NCBI RefSeq assembly: GCF_005938225.1
Contig: NZ_VCPC01000002.1
Location: forward strand, 372,001 to 436,000
Source: Arenibacterium halophilum
GTDB lineage: Bacteria > Pseudomonadota > Alphaproteobacteria > Rhodobacterales > Rhodobacteraceae
DNA length: 64,000 nucleotides
Direction: 5' to 3'
Below, piece by piece: positions 47,330-55,969 of the stretch (position 1 is its first letter; each line of letters starts with the position of its first letter). A program made the position numbers and the translations under genes. The notes beneath the pieces are model-generated. The model had not been told where the DNA came from and searched no databases. It worked only from the letters and a program-made list of their open reading frames with translations.

Positions 47330-47728
47330 ATGACGCAAGATCTGAAATGGGCCGCGCTGGCCGTGCGCGAAAACGCCTATGCACCCTATTCGCGGTTCAA
47401 GGTGGGGGCCGCGATCCGGGGCGCATCGGGCAAGATTTACGCAGGCTGCAACGTCGAAAACGTGGCCTATCCCGAAGGCACCTGCGCCGAAGCGGGGGCG
47501 ATTGCCGCCATGATTGCAGATGGCGAAACTGTCCTGACAGAGGTTTATGTGGTGGCCGATGCGCCCGACCCGGTGCCGCCTTGCGGAGGCTGCCGCCAGA
47601 AGCTTGCGGAATTCGGGGCGGCGGCGGTGCCTGTGACGCTCTCGACCACGGCGGGGGACGAACGCGGCGTGACCATCGGCGATCTGCTGCCCGGGGCGTT
47701 CGGCTCTGCCCATATGCCGGGCTTCTGA
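47330..47728 (+). CDS. cdd: Cytidine deaminase
   Basis: 132 residues, homotetrameric small form. Zinc site is CAEAGAI (Cys-Ala-Glu) with PCGGC supplying two more cysteines, giving three Cys ligands and catalytic Glu. Converts cytidine and deoxycytidine to uridine forms. Preceded by GGGGGAAAG. deoA follows after 4 bp, so cdd, deoA and deoB form a tight salvage operon. Confidence 0.96.
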   Translation: MTQDLKWAALAVRENAYAPYSRFKVGAAIRGASGKIYAGCNVENVAYPEGTCAEAGAIAAMIADGETVLTEVYVVADAPDPVPPCGGCRQKLAEFGAAAVPVTLSTTAGDERGVTIGDLLPGAFGSAHMPGF

Positions 47729-47732
47729 GGCG

Positions 47733-49037
47733 ATGGATGCCCGTGCAATCATTGCCCGCCTGCGCAAGGGCGAAGTGCCAAGCGAGGATCAGCTGCGCTG
47801 GTTCGCGCAGGGGCTGGCCGATGGCGGAGTCAGCGATGCGCAGGCCGGCGCCTTTGCCATGGCGGTCTGCATGGGCCAGCTGGGCACCGAGGGGCGCGCC
47901 GCGCTGACCCGCGCAATGCGCGACAGCGGCAAGGTCATGTCGTGGTCCTTGCCCGGGCCGGTGGTCGACAAGCATTCGACCGGCGGCGTGGGCGATGCGG
48001 TGTCGTTCCTGCTGGCACCTGCGCTGGCGGAGTGCGGGGCCTTTGTGCCAATGATCTCGGGCCGGGGGCTGGGGCACACAGGCGGCACACTGGACAAGCT
48101 GGAATCCGTCCCCGGTGTGGCGACCCTGCTGCCGCAGGACAGGTTCCAACAGGTCGTCGCCAGCGCTGGCTGCGCCATCGTGGGCGCAACGGGCGAAATC
48201 GCCCCGGCAGACAAGCGGCTGTATGCGATCCGCGATGTGACGGCGACCGTTGAAAGCCTTGATCTGATCACCGCTTCGATCCTGTCGAAGAAGCTGGCCG
48301 AAGCGCCCGATGCGCTGGTGCTGGACGTCAAGACCGGCTCGGGTGCTTTCATGAAAACCCCCGAAGAGGCGCGCGCGCTGGCCAAGGCCTTGACCGAAAC
48401 TGCACAGGCCGCCGGCTGCCCGACCCGCGCCGTAGTCAGCGATATGAGTCAGCCCTTGGCCCCCGCGCTGGGCAACGCGCTGGAAATCGCCGAGGTGATG
48501 CGCGTGTTGACCGAGGCGTGCACCGGCCCTCTGGCGCGGTTGACCGCGATCCTTGGGGGTGAGGCCCTGTGCGCCGCCGGTCTGGCCAAGACGGCGGATG
48601 CGGGCAAAAAGGCGATCTTCGACGTGCTGGCCGATGGCCGTGCCGCCGAACGCTTTGGCCGGATGCTGGCCGCGCAGGGCGGGCCGCTGGGCTTTGTCGA
48701 CAACTGGGCGCGCTTCCTGCCCGAGGCGACGGTGATGCACGAGGTCACCGCGACCGAAACAGGCTATATCACCGCGATCGACGGTGAGGCGCTGGGCCTG
48801 ACGGTCGTGGGCCTTGGCGGGGGGCGGCAGGTGGAAAGCGATACGGTCGATCCGGCGGTGGGCCTGTCGCGCGTTCTGGGGCTGGGCGAAAAGGTGCAGA
48901 AGGGCACGCCGCTGGCGGTGATCCATGCCAGCCGCGAAGACGCCGCGCGCCGGGCCGAGGGCGAGGTGCGCCGCGCCTATACCATCGGGCAAACCGCGCC
49001 GAAGCTGCCTGATCTTGTGCTGGAAAGGATCGGCTGA
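47733..49037 (+). CDS. deoA: Thymidine phosphorylase
   Basis: 434 residues; phosphorolyses thymidine and deoxyuridine to the base and deoxyribose 1-phosphate. Phosphate loop KHSTGGVGD, the LDKLES motif and the C-terminal alpha/beta domain are present. TGAGGCG upstream comes from the end of cdd. Overlaps deoB by one base (TGATG). Confidence 0.96.
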   Translation: MDARAIIARLRKGEVPSEDQLRWFAQGLADGGVSDAQAGAFAMAVCMGQLGTEGRAALTRAMRDSGKVMSWSLPGPVVDKHSTGGVGDAVSFLLAPALAECGAFVPMISGRGLGHTGGTLDKLESVPGVATLLPQDRFQQVVASAGCAIVGATGEIAPADKRLYAIRDVTATVESLDLITASILSKKLAEAPDALVLDVKTGSGAFMKTPEEARALAKALTETAQAAGCPTRAVVSDMSQPLAPALGNALEIAEVMRVLTEACTGPLARLTAILGGEALCAAGLAKTADAGKKAIFDVLADGRAAERFGRMLAAQGGPLGFVDNWARFLPEATVMHEVTATETGYITAIDGEALGLTVVGLGGGRQVESDTVDPAVGLSRVLGLGEKVQKGTPLAVIHASREDAARRAEGEVRRAYTIGQTAPKLPDLVLERIG

Positions 49038-50248
49038 TGCCGCGCGCCTTCCTTGTGGTGATGGATTCCGTCGGGATCGGCGGTGCGCCGGATGCCGACC
49101 GTTTTTTCAATGGCGACCGGCCCGACACGGGCGCGAACACGCTGGGCCACATCGCGCAGGCCTGTGCCGAGGGGCGCGCCGAGCAGGGGCGCAACGGGCC
49201 GTTGCAGGTGCCCGCGCTGGCGGCGCTGGGGCTTGGTGCGGCGATGCAGCAGGCCAGCGGCACGGATGGCGGGCTGCCGCCGCCCGATGGCACGGGGCGC
49301 TGGGGGGCAGCGGTTGAAACCAGCCCGGGTAAGGACACGCCTTCGGGCCACTGGGAGTTGGCCGGGCTGCCGGTGCCTTGGGAGTGGCACTACTTTCCGA
49401 ACGACACCCCGTCCTTTCCACCCGATCTGTCCGCCCGCGTGGCCGAGTTGGCCGGAACCGACGGCATTCTTGGCAATTGCCACGCCTCGGGCACCGAGAT
49501 TCTGGCGCGCCTTGGCGCCGAGCACATGCAAGCCGGCTGGCCGATCTGCTATACCTCGGCCGACAGCGTGTTTCAGATCGCCGCGCATGAGGACACATTC
49601 GGGCTGGACCGGTTGCTGGACCTCTGCCGCGCCATTGCCCCCACCTTGCACGCGATGAAGGTCGGGCGCGTGATCGCGCGCCCCTTTGTCGGCACGCCCG
49701 AGGCCGGGTTCACCCGTACCACCAACCGTCGCGATTTCGCCATCGCGCCGCCGGGGCCGATCCTGACGGATTGGGTGCAGGCAGCGGGCGGACATGTGCA
49801 TGGCGTGGGCAAGATCGGCGACATTTTCTCGATGCAGGGCATCGACGACGTGCGCAAAGGCGATGACGCCACGCTGATGCGCCACCTTGCGGATCTGGTC
49901 GAGAGTGCCGCCGATCACAGCCTGACCTTCGCCAATTTCGTGGAATTCGACAGCCTGTACGGTCACCGCCGCGATGTATCGGGCTATGCCCGCGCGCTGG
50001 AAACCTTTGACGCAGGCATCGCGCCCATACTGGAAAATCTGCGCGACGGAGACATGATGATCCTGACCGCCGACCACGGCAACGACCCCAGCTGGAGTGG
50101 CACCGACCACACGCGAGAGGCGGTGCCGGTGCTGGTTGCGGGGCAGGGCGGCGGGCCGCTGGGTACGGTAGCCTTCACAGATGTGGCGGTCAGCATCGCC
50201 GCGCATCTGGGCGCGCAGGCCACGGGGCCGGGGCGCAGCTTTCTGTAA
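49037..50248 (+). CDS. deoB: Phosphopentomutase
   Basis: 403 residues; alkaline-phosphatase-superfamily metalloenzyme converting (deoxy)ribose 1-phosphate to the 5-phosphate. Metal motifs MDSVGIGGAPDADRF at the start, GKDTPSGHWEL carrying the catalytic Thr, and TADHGNDPSWSGTDHTRE near the end. Translationally coupled to deoA. deoC (the aldolase) is not in this operon. Confidence 0.96.
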   Translation: MPRAFLVVMDSVGIGGAPDADRFFNGDRPDTGANTLGHIAQACAEGRAEQGRNGPLQVPALAALGLGAAMQQASGTDGGLPPPDGTGRWGAAVETSPGKDTPSGHWELAGLPVPWEWHYFPNDTPSFPPDLSARVAELAGTDGILGNCHASGTEILARLGAEHMQAGWPICYTSADSVFQIAAHEDTFGLDRLLDLCRAIAPTLHAMKVGRVIARPFVGTPEAGFTRTTNRRDFAIAPPGPILTDWVQAAGGHVHGVGKIGDIFSMQGIDDVRKGDDATLMRHLADLVESAADHSLTFANFVEFDSLYGHRRDVSGYARALETFDAGIAPILENLRDGDMMILTADHGNDPSWSGTDHTREAVPVLVAGQGGGPLGTVAFTDVAVSIAAHLGAQATGPGRSFL

Positions 50249-50338
50249 GCCGCGCCGCTTTCGCGGGTGCAGGCGCTTGTGAATCCCGCGCGGCTGTCGG
50301 AAAAGGGTCACCATCCGCATCATAGCCCGAGGCCGCCC

Positions 50339-50971
50339 ATGACCGATCACCTGACCGAAGTCGCCCATCCGCTTGTCCAGCACAAGCTGACCCTGATGCG
50401 GGACAAGGCCACGCCCACGGCTGTTTTTCGTCAGCTTCTGCGCGAAATCACCCAGCTTCTGCTGTATGAAATCACCCGCGAGCTGCCGATGACCACCAAA
50501 CCCATCGACACCCCGATGGAGGTGATGGACGCCCCCACGCTGGCGGGCAAGAAACTGGCGCTGGTGTCGATCCTGCGGGCCGGGAACGGGATGCTGGACG
50601 GCGCGCTGGAGCTGATCCCCTCGGCCCGGGTCGGGTTCGTGGGGCTGTACCGCGACGAGGAAACCCTGCAACCGGTCCAATATTACTACAAGGTGCCCGA
50701 GGCGATGGAGGACCGGCTGGTGATTGCCGTGGATCCGATGCTGGCCACCGGCAATTCCTCGGCTGCCGCAATCGACTTGCTGAAGCAATCCGGCGCGCGC
50801 GACATCCGCTTTTTGTGCCTATTGGCCGCGCCCGAAGGCATCGCCCGCATGAAAGAGGCGCACCCAGATGTGCCCATCGTGACGGCGGCGGTAGATCGGG
50901 GCCTGAACGATCATGGCTATATCATGCCGGGGCTTGGCGACGCGGGTGACCGGATGTTCGGCACCAAGTAG
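50339..50971 (+). CDS. upp: Uracil phosphoribosyltransferase
   Basis: 210 residues; makes UMP from uracil and PRPP. PRPP site [14 protein letters not shown] and the uracil-binding [18 protein letters not shown] at the C-terminus. Completes the pathway with cdd and deoA: pyrimidine nucleosides are degraded to uracil and sugar phosphate, and uracil is re-used. Gap of 90 bp after deoB. Confidence 0.97.
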   Translation: MTDHLTEVAHPLVQHKLTLMRDKATPTAVFRQLLREITQLLLYEITRELPMTTKPIDTPMEVMDAPTLAGKKLALVSILRAGNGMLDGALELIPSARVGFVGLYRDEETLQPVQYYYKVPEAMEDRLVIAVDPMLATGNSSAAAIDLLKQSGARDIRFLCLLAAPEGIARMKEAHPDVPIVTAAVDRGLNDHGYIMPGLGDAGDRMFGTK

Positions 50972-50992
50972 CCGAGGTGGCGCCAAGCCGCT

Positions 50993-51016
50993 GGCGGCGG
51001 AGTTTTTTCCGCCGCC
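50993..51016 (+). terminator. upp terminator
   Basis: GCCG-CTGG-CGGC (50988-50999) precedes GGAGTTTTTT, and the T-run also forms the loop of a 9-bp stem GGCGGCGGA/TCCGCCGCC (50993-51001 with 51008-51016). The same arrangement follows nadK. Confidence 0.6.
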
Positions 51017-51076
51017 GTGCTTTACGACTCAGGCAAGACCCGGCAGACTGCACCGCAATATCTTGTGGGGCCAGTC

Positions 51077-52270
51077 ATGAGAGTAACAAGAATTATTGCG
51101 ATCATACTTGGTTTGGGGTGGGCTTTCGGCGCCCCTGTCACCGCGCAGACGCTGCGGGATGCAGGGCCTCCGGCGGAATTTCCTCCGGCGTCCTACACCG
51201 GCAAGCAGTACGTCGACAGCAAGGGCTGTGTCTATATCCGTGCGGGGATCGACGGCAGCGTCACTTGGGTGCCGCGTGTCACGCGCCAGCGCAAGCTGCT
51301 GTGCGGGCAGGTGCCCTCGCTGTCGCCGGATCAGCTGGCGCGGGCCGGGTCTGCCCCGGCGCGGCCAGCGCCACCCGATGCGGTGGAAATCACGCTGACA
51401 CCGGGGCAAGCCACAGCAACGCCCGCGCGCCCGGCGGCCACGCCTGCACCCGCACCGCGCACACCCTCTGCCGCGCCGGAGCCGACTGTGATTGCCCGGC
51501 CCGCGCCTGTGCGCACGGCTCCGAGAGCCCAGCCAGCCCAGCCGACGACCGTGCGCGTTCAGCCGGTTGCACCCGCCCCCAGACAAGCGCAGGCGGCGAC
51601 GGCCCTTGCCCCCAGCACGCGCATTGTGCCGCGTCATATCTATGAAAACCGCCAGAACACCCGGGGCGGCACCGTGCCTAAGGGCTATCGCAAGTCGTGG
51701 GACGACGACCGGTTGAACCCCTATCGCGGCGAACGCACCGCCGCGCCAAGCGGCACCTTGCCGGTGCCACGCGTGCCCAAGGGATACCGCCCCGCGTGGG
51801 ACGATGACCGGCTGAACCCGAACCGAGGCCCGCGCACTGCGCAGGGCGAAGCCGCAACCGACGCGATCTGGACCCGCACCGTTCCGCGCGAATTGATTCA
51901 GGAACCCACGCGCGGCCACGTCCGGCGCATCCCCAACAACGCGCGTAACGGCAATTCGCCGTTTTGGGAGCCGCCGGCGCGCGCGACAGTTGCCCAACCG
52001 CGCGTGTCGACACGATCGGAGCCTGTGGCCTCGACGGGGCAGGCCTTTGTGAGGGTGGCGGTCTACCGGGCCGAAGCGCAGGCGCGCACTGCTGCGCAAT
52101 CGCTGGTCAAGACAGGCATGACGCTGCGGCTGGGCACCCTGCGTCACAAGGGAGAGACATTGCAGGTGGTAGTGGCCGGTCCGTTCCCGTCGCAAGCCAC
52201 GGCCAGCGCGGCAGTGGGGCAATTGCGCGCCGCCGGGTTCAGCAACGCGCAGCTGCGGCGCACGCCCTAA
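51077..52270 (+). CDS. SPOR-domain envelope protein
   Basis: 397 residues. Signal peptide 1-24 (ends VTAQ). N-terminal region with a Cys pair (KGCVYIRAG, LLCGQ), then about 100 residues of Pro/Ala/Thr linker, then two near-identical tandem repeats (VPKGYRKSWDDDRLNPYRG and VPKGYRPAWDDDRLNPNRG), and a SPOR domain at about 325-397 (FVRVAVYRAEAQARTAAQSL). SPOR domains bind denuded glycan at division sites, so a role in cell-wall or division processes is likely. Convergent with the gene at 52278. Confidence 0.83.
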   Translation: MRVTRIIAIILGLGWAFGAPVTAQTLRDAGPPAEFPPASYTGKQYVDSKGCVYIRAGIDGSVTWVPRVTRQRKLLCGQVPSLSPDQLARAGSAPARPAPPDAVEITLTPGQATATPARPAATPAPAPRTPSAAPEPTVIARPAPVRTAPRAQPAQPTTVRVQPVAPAPRQAQAATALAPSTRIVPRHIYENRQNTRGGTVPKGYRKSWDDDRLNPYRGERTAAPSGTLPVPRVPKGYRPAWDDDRLNPNRGPRTAQGEAATDAIWTRTVPRELIQEPTRGHVRRIPNNARNGNSPFWEPPARATVAQPRVSTRSEPVASTGQAFVRVAVYRAEAQARTAAQSLVKTGMTLRLGTLRHKGETLQVVVAGPFPSQATASAAVGQLRAAGFSNAQLRRTP

Positions 52271-52277
52271 GCAGGGA

Positions 52278-53291
52278 TCAACCGCCGCAGACGCTTTGCA
52301 GCAGCACCCAGTCGCGATCTTTCAGCACCGGGGCGGGGGATTGGCCCGACAGCGGGTCAGCCTCGATCAGGCCGATGGTGGATTCGCCGGTGATGTCACG
52401 CGCATAGGCGTAAGGGGTCGAGGGCACCAGCGCCGCTTCGAACCCGTCCAGCAGACGATCCAGCGGCGGCGCAGTGCGTGGCGCAACCAGCACCCGTTCA
52501 GCATAGCCATCCAGAATCGCCTGGTTCAGATCGCCCGTGGTCAGCAGGCGAAAGCTGGCGGCGATCCCGCCTTGTTTCAGCACGTCGCCGAGCGGGTCGC
52601 GCAGCGCAGCGCGCGTTTTTTCGGCCACGATATACCCCGCCACCACCGAGGGGTCTTCGAAATCTTCGAACAGCGCGCGGTTCAGCAGGATGATCCCGCC
52701 GGGCAGGTGCAGACTGGTGCGGACACCACCGGGTAGCACAACCAGTTTGCGCACTTCCATCCGGCGCGCCAGCCGCGCCAGCACGGGGCCATTGTCAGAG
52801 GTTCGGCAGGCCCGGCCCGACACCCGCTCGACCCGGGTCAGCAGGGCCTCGCCAATCGCCTGCCGCTTGATCACTGGCACCAGCTTCAGCGCGTGACGCT
52901 CCATCGCGCCGGGCAGCCAGAACACCGCCAGCGCCGTCAGGATCAGCGCAACGGCCGCAGTGCCGACAAAGCGCAGCCGCCCCGGGCGCGGGCGGGCCCG
53001 ATCGACGGCGGAGCGCAACCGTTCGATCGCCTCGATCATCTGGGCTTCTCTCTCGTCAAGGTCCAGCGTCTCGCCGGGGTCGCCCTCGGGGTGATAGGTG
53101 GCCGGCATCCGGCCCGGGTTCTTGCGGCGGATCGCGGCCAGAGACCAATGGGTCAGCGCGCGGCCCTGGAAATCGGAAATCGTGAGCGTCGCCTCGCCAA
53201 CCGAAACAAGCACCTCGCGGCGCTGCGCCTCGGGCGTCGCGCGCCACAGGCCCGTCGCTTCGAGCCGCTCGTATTCCCTGAATGCCGTCAT
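52278..53291 (-). CDS. M48-like membrane protein lacking HExxH
   Basis: 337 residues. Residues 1-105 are soluble with a beta-rich start (VLVSVGEATLTISDFQG); a transmembrane helix spans about 108-127 (FVGTAAVALILTALAVFW). Beyond it, HLPGGIILLNRALFEDFEDP then AGYIVAEKTRA follows the M48 peptidase layout (LPGG..I..NR, then the zinc helix), but the HExxH motif reads AEKTR. So it looks like a peptidase fold without its zinc site. This is inferred from motif layout. Start at MTAFRE. Function unknown. Confidence 0.7.
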   Translation of the reverse strand: MTAFREYERLEATGLWRATPEAQRREVLVSVGEATLTISDFQGRALTHWSLAAIRRKNPGRMPATYHPEGDPGETLDLDEREAQMIEAIERLRSAVDRARPRPGRLRFVGTAAVALILTALAVFWLPGAMERHALKLVPVIKRQAIGEALLTRVERVSGRACRTSDNGPVLARLARRMEVRKLVVLPGGVRTSLHLPGGIILLNRALFEDFEDPSVVAGYIVAEKTRAALRDPLGDVLKQGGIAASFRLLTTGDLNQAILDGYAERVLVAPRTAPPLDRLLDGFEAALVPSTPYAYARDITGESTIGLIEADPLSGQSPAPVLKDRDWVLLQSVCGG

Positions 53292-53396
53292 CCCGCCCGG
53301 GTCTGCCCTGCCTGCGCCAGCCCTATCACGCCGCTTTGACTGCGGTAAACGGGATAACGTGCCCAGAAGCCACACAGGATGCAGAATTCGCCATCA

Positions 53397-55022
53397 TCAC
53401 AGCGCCTTGGCCTTGCCGCGCAGCTCGAATTTCTGAATTTTCCCGGTCGAGGTTTTTGGCAGCTCTCCGAACACAACCTGTTTCGGCGTCTTGAACCCGG
53501 CCAGCCTTTCGCGGGCAAAGGCGATCAGCGCGGCAGCATCCCCCATCGCCCCCGGCTTCAGCTCGACAAAGGCGCAGGGCACTTCGCCCCATTTCTCGTC
53601 AGGTTTCGCCACCACGGCACAGAGCATCACATCTGGATGCCCCATCAGCACGCCTTCGACTTCAACGGACGAGATGTTTTCGCCGCCGGAGATGATCACA
53701 TCTTTCGCCCGGTCGGTGATCTGCACGAAGCTGTCGGGGTGCTGCACGGCAATATCGCCCGAGTGGAAATAGCCGCCCTTGAAGGCTTCGGCTGTCGCTT
53801 CGGGGTTCTTGTAGTACCCCTTCATCACCCCATTGCCGCGCATCATGATTTCGCCGGTGGTTTCGCCATCCATCGGGGTTTGCCGCATCTGGTCGTCCAT
53901 CACGGTGATGTGGTCGTAGATCGGCATCGCCACACCCTGACGTGCCTTGATCGCGGCGCGGTCGTCGCCTTGCAGATCATCCCAGTGGGGCCCCCAGGTG
54001 CACTCGGTTGCCGGGCCATAGGTTTCAGTCAGACCGTACACCTGCGTCACGTTGAACCCCATCGGTTCGATCCGGGCCAGCGTCGCCGGGGCAGGGGGGG
54101 CGCCTGCCGTGAACACCTCGACCGTGTGATCGAAGGCGCGCCGCTCGCTCTCGGGGGCGTTGACCAGCATGTTCAGCACGATGGGCGCCCCGCCGAAATG
54201 GGTCGCGCCTTCGTCGGCGATGGCGGAAAAGATCGCAGGCGCCGTGATGTCGCGGCAGCAGATGATGCGCCCGCCCAGCATCGGCATCATCCACGTATGA
54301 CACCAGCCGTTGCAGTGAAACAGCGGCACGATGGTCAGGTAGCGCGGCCGCAGCACCATGCGCCAGCTGAGGATCTGCCCCATCGCGTTCAGATAGGCGC
54401 CGCGATGGTGGTAGACCACGCCCTTGGGCCGACCGGTGGTGCCAGAGGTGTAGTTCAGCGCGATGCTTTCCCATTCATCGTCGGGCATGATCCACTCGAA
54501 CGCAGGATCGGCCCCGGCCAGCATGTCCTCATAAGTCAGATGCCGCCCGGTGGCGGGGAACCCGGCCTGTTCGTCGGGCACTTCGATCAGGATCGGCGCG
54601 GGGCCGTCCTGCGCGGCGATGGCCTGTTCGGCGAGATCAATGAACTGCGTGTCGGCCAGCACCACCTTGGCACCGCCGTGACCCAGGATATAGGCGACCG
54701 TATCCACATCCAGCCGCGTGTTGATCGTGTTCAGCACCGCACCACAGGCGGGCACGCCGAAATGCGCCTCGGCCTGGGCGGGCAGGTTCGGGATCAGCGT
54801 CGCCACCACATCGCCCGGCGCCACGCCCCGCGCCGCCAGCGCCGAGGCCAGCCGCGTGATGCGTTCGGCGTATTCCACATAGGTCTTGCGATGCGTGCCA
54901 TAGACCACGGCCAGCTCGGGCCCATAGATCGACACCGCCCGCCGCAGGGTCGACAGCGGGGTCAGCGGCACATAGTTGGCCGGCCCCTTCTCCAGCCCGG
55001 TTTCATCCGCCATCCAGCCCAT
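53397..55022 (-). CDS. Acyl-CoA synthetase (AMP-forming)
   Basis: 541 residues, ANL superfamily. P-loop LNYTSGTTGRPKGVVYHHRG, YGLTETYGPATEC, GYFHSGDIAV, and catalytic Lys in PKTSTGKIQKF. Similar to medium-chain or plant-AAE-type ligases (starts GPANYVPLTPLS); DMSP-pathway DmdB proteins are related, but nothing here singles that substrate out. GGGAGGGG precedes the start at MGWMAD; an in-frame Met five codons upstream overlaps that site. It probably feeds the beta-oxidation genes beyond 57.5 kb. Confidence 0.92.
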   Translation of the reverse strand: MGWMADETGLEKGPANYVPLTPLSTLRRAVSIYGPELAVVYGTHRKTYVEYAERITRLASALAARGVAPGDVVATLIPNLPAQAEAHFGVPACGAVLNTINTRLDVDTVAYILGHGGAKVVLADTQFIDLAEQAIAAQDGPAPILIEVPDEQAGFPATGRHLTYEDMLAGADPAFEWIMPDDEWESIALNYTSGTTGRPKGVVYHHRGAYLNAMGQILSWRMVLRPRYLTIVPLFHCNGWCHTWMMPMLGGRIICCRDITAPAIFSAIADEGATHFGGAPIVLNMLVNAPESERRAFDHTVEVFTAGAPPAPATLARIEPMGFNVTQVYGLTETYGPATECTWGPHWDDLQGDDRAAIKARQGVAMPIYDHITVMDDQMRQTPMDGETTGEIMMRGNGVMKGYYKNPEATAEAFKGGYFHSGDIAVQHPDSFVQITDRAKDVIISGGENISSVEVEGVLMGHPDVMLCAVVAKPDEKWGEVPCAFVELKPGAMGDAAALIAFARERLAGFKTPKQVVFGELPKTSTGKIQKFELRGKAKAL

Positions 55023-55131
55023 GTCAGCCCCTCCCATCTGTGCCGCGTCGCGCCAATTCTGCGCCGGGGCGCGCGCGAAGGAAAGCCCGTTATGCGATTG
55101 CGAAGGCGGGGAAAACCGCTAGCCTTGCGGC

Positions 55132-55776
55132 ATGATCCTCAGCACCGGGCGGCGATACCTGTTCATCCATATCCCCAAGACGGGGGGCACGGCGCTGGCG
55201 CTGGCGCTGGAAGCGCGCGCGATGAAGGATGATATATTATTGGGGGACACGCCCAAGGCGCTGCGGCGGCGCGGCCGGGCGGCGCAGGGGGCGGCGCGCG
55301 GGCGGCTGTGGAAACATTCCACCCGCGCCGATGTCGAGGGGCTGGTCCCGACAGAGGTGCTGAACGACCTGTTCGCCTTCACCCTCGTGCGCAACCCGTG
55401 GGACCGGGCGGTCAGCTATTACCACTGGCTGCGCGCGCAAACCTTCGACCACCCGGCGGTGACCCTGGCCCGCACGCTTGATTTCAAGGGCTTCGTGACC
55501 GCCCCCCAGACCATCGCCGCCTTCCAGGCCAACCCGGCCGCGTCCTACCTGCGCAGCAGCGACGGCGAGGACCGCCCCGCGCTATTCATCCGCATCGAGC
55601 ATTTCGATCAAGACGCCGCCCCCCTGTTCCACCACCTCGGCTTTCCCCTTGCCCTGGAGCGGGTCAACACCTCCGCCCGCGCAAGGGACCACCGGACATA
55701 TTACGATGACGAAAGCGCCGAGGCTGTGGCGTTGGCGTGTTCAGAGGACATCGCGCGGTTTGGGTATGGGTTTTAA
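55132..55776 (+). CDS. Sulfotransferase-family protein
   Basis: 214 residues. PAPS-binding 5'-phosphosulfate loop HIPKTGGTALALAL (residues 13-26) and the 3'-phosphate motif LVRNPWDRAVSYYHW are present, followed by a short C-terminal part. This is the Sulfotransfer_2-type pattern, cytoplasmic, acceptor unknown (glycan, lipid or small molecule). Divergent from the acyl-CoA synthetase. No polysaccharide genes are adjacent. Confidence 0.85.
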   Translation: MILSTGRRYLFIHIPKTGGTALALALEARAMKDDILLGDTPKALRRRGRAAQGAARGRLWKHSTRADVEGLVPTEVLNDLFAFTLVRNPWDRAVSYYHWLRAQTFDHPAVTLARTLDFKGFVTAPQTIAAFQANPAASYLRSSDGEDRPALFIRIEHFDQDAAPLFHHLGFPLALERVNTSARARDHRTYYDDESAEAVALACSEDIARFGYGF

Positions 55777-55969
55777 GGGGGTACGTGTACATTGATGTTG
55801 CGAGGGGGTGGATTCTAGCCGCTTCGCCGCGTCCTGTATGATTGTCATAGAAGCGCTTTATCGTCTCTCGCCAATCGATTCAGGGGCGCTCTTCAACTTT
55901 GGACGCCTACCACGCTTGTGGAATTTGGCGAAGGTACGACTCACTGACAAGAGAGCTAAATGAGCGATT

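Noticed and set aside
51077-52222. 397-codon minus-strand frame opposite the SPOR gene
   Set aside because: Arg-rich shadow; the plus-strand protein has a signal peptide, internal repeats and a SPOR domain.
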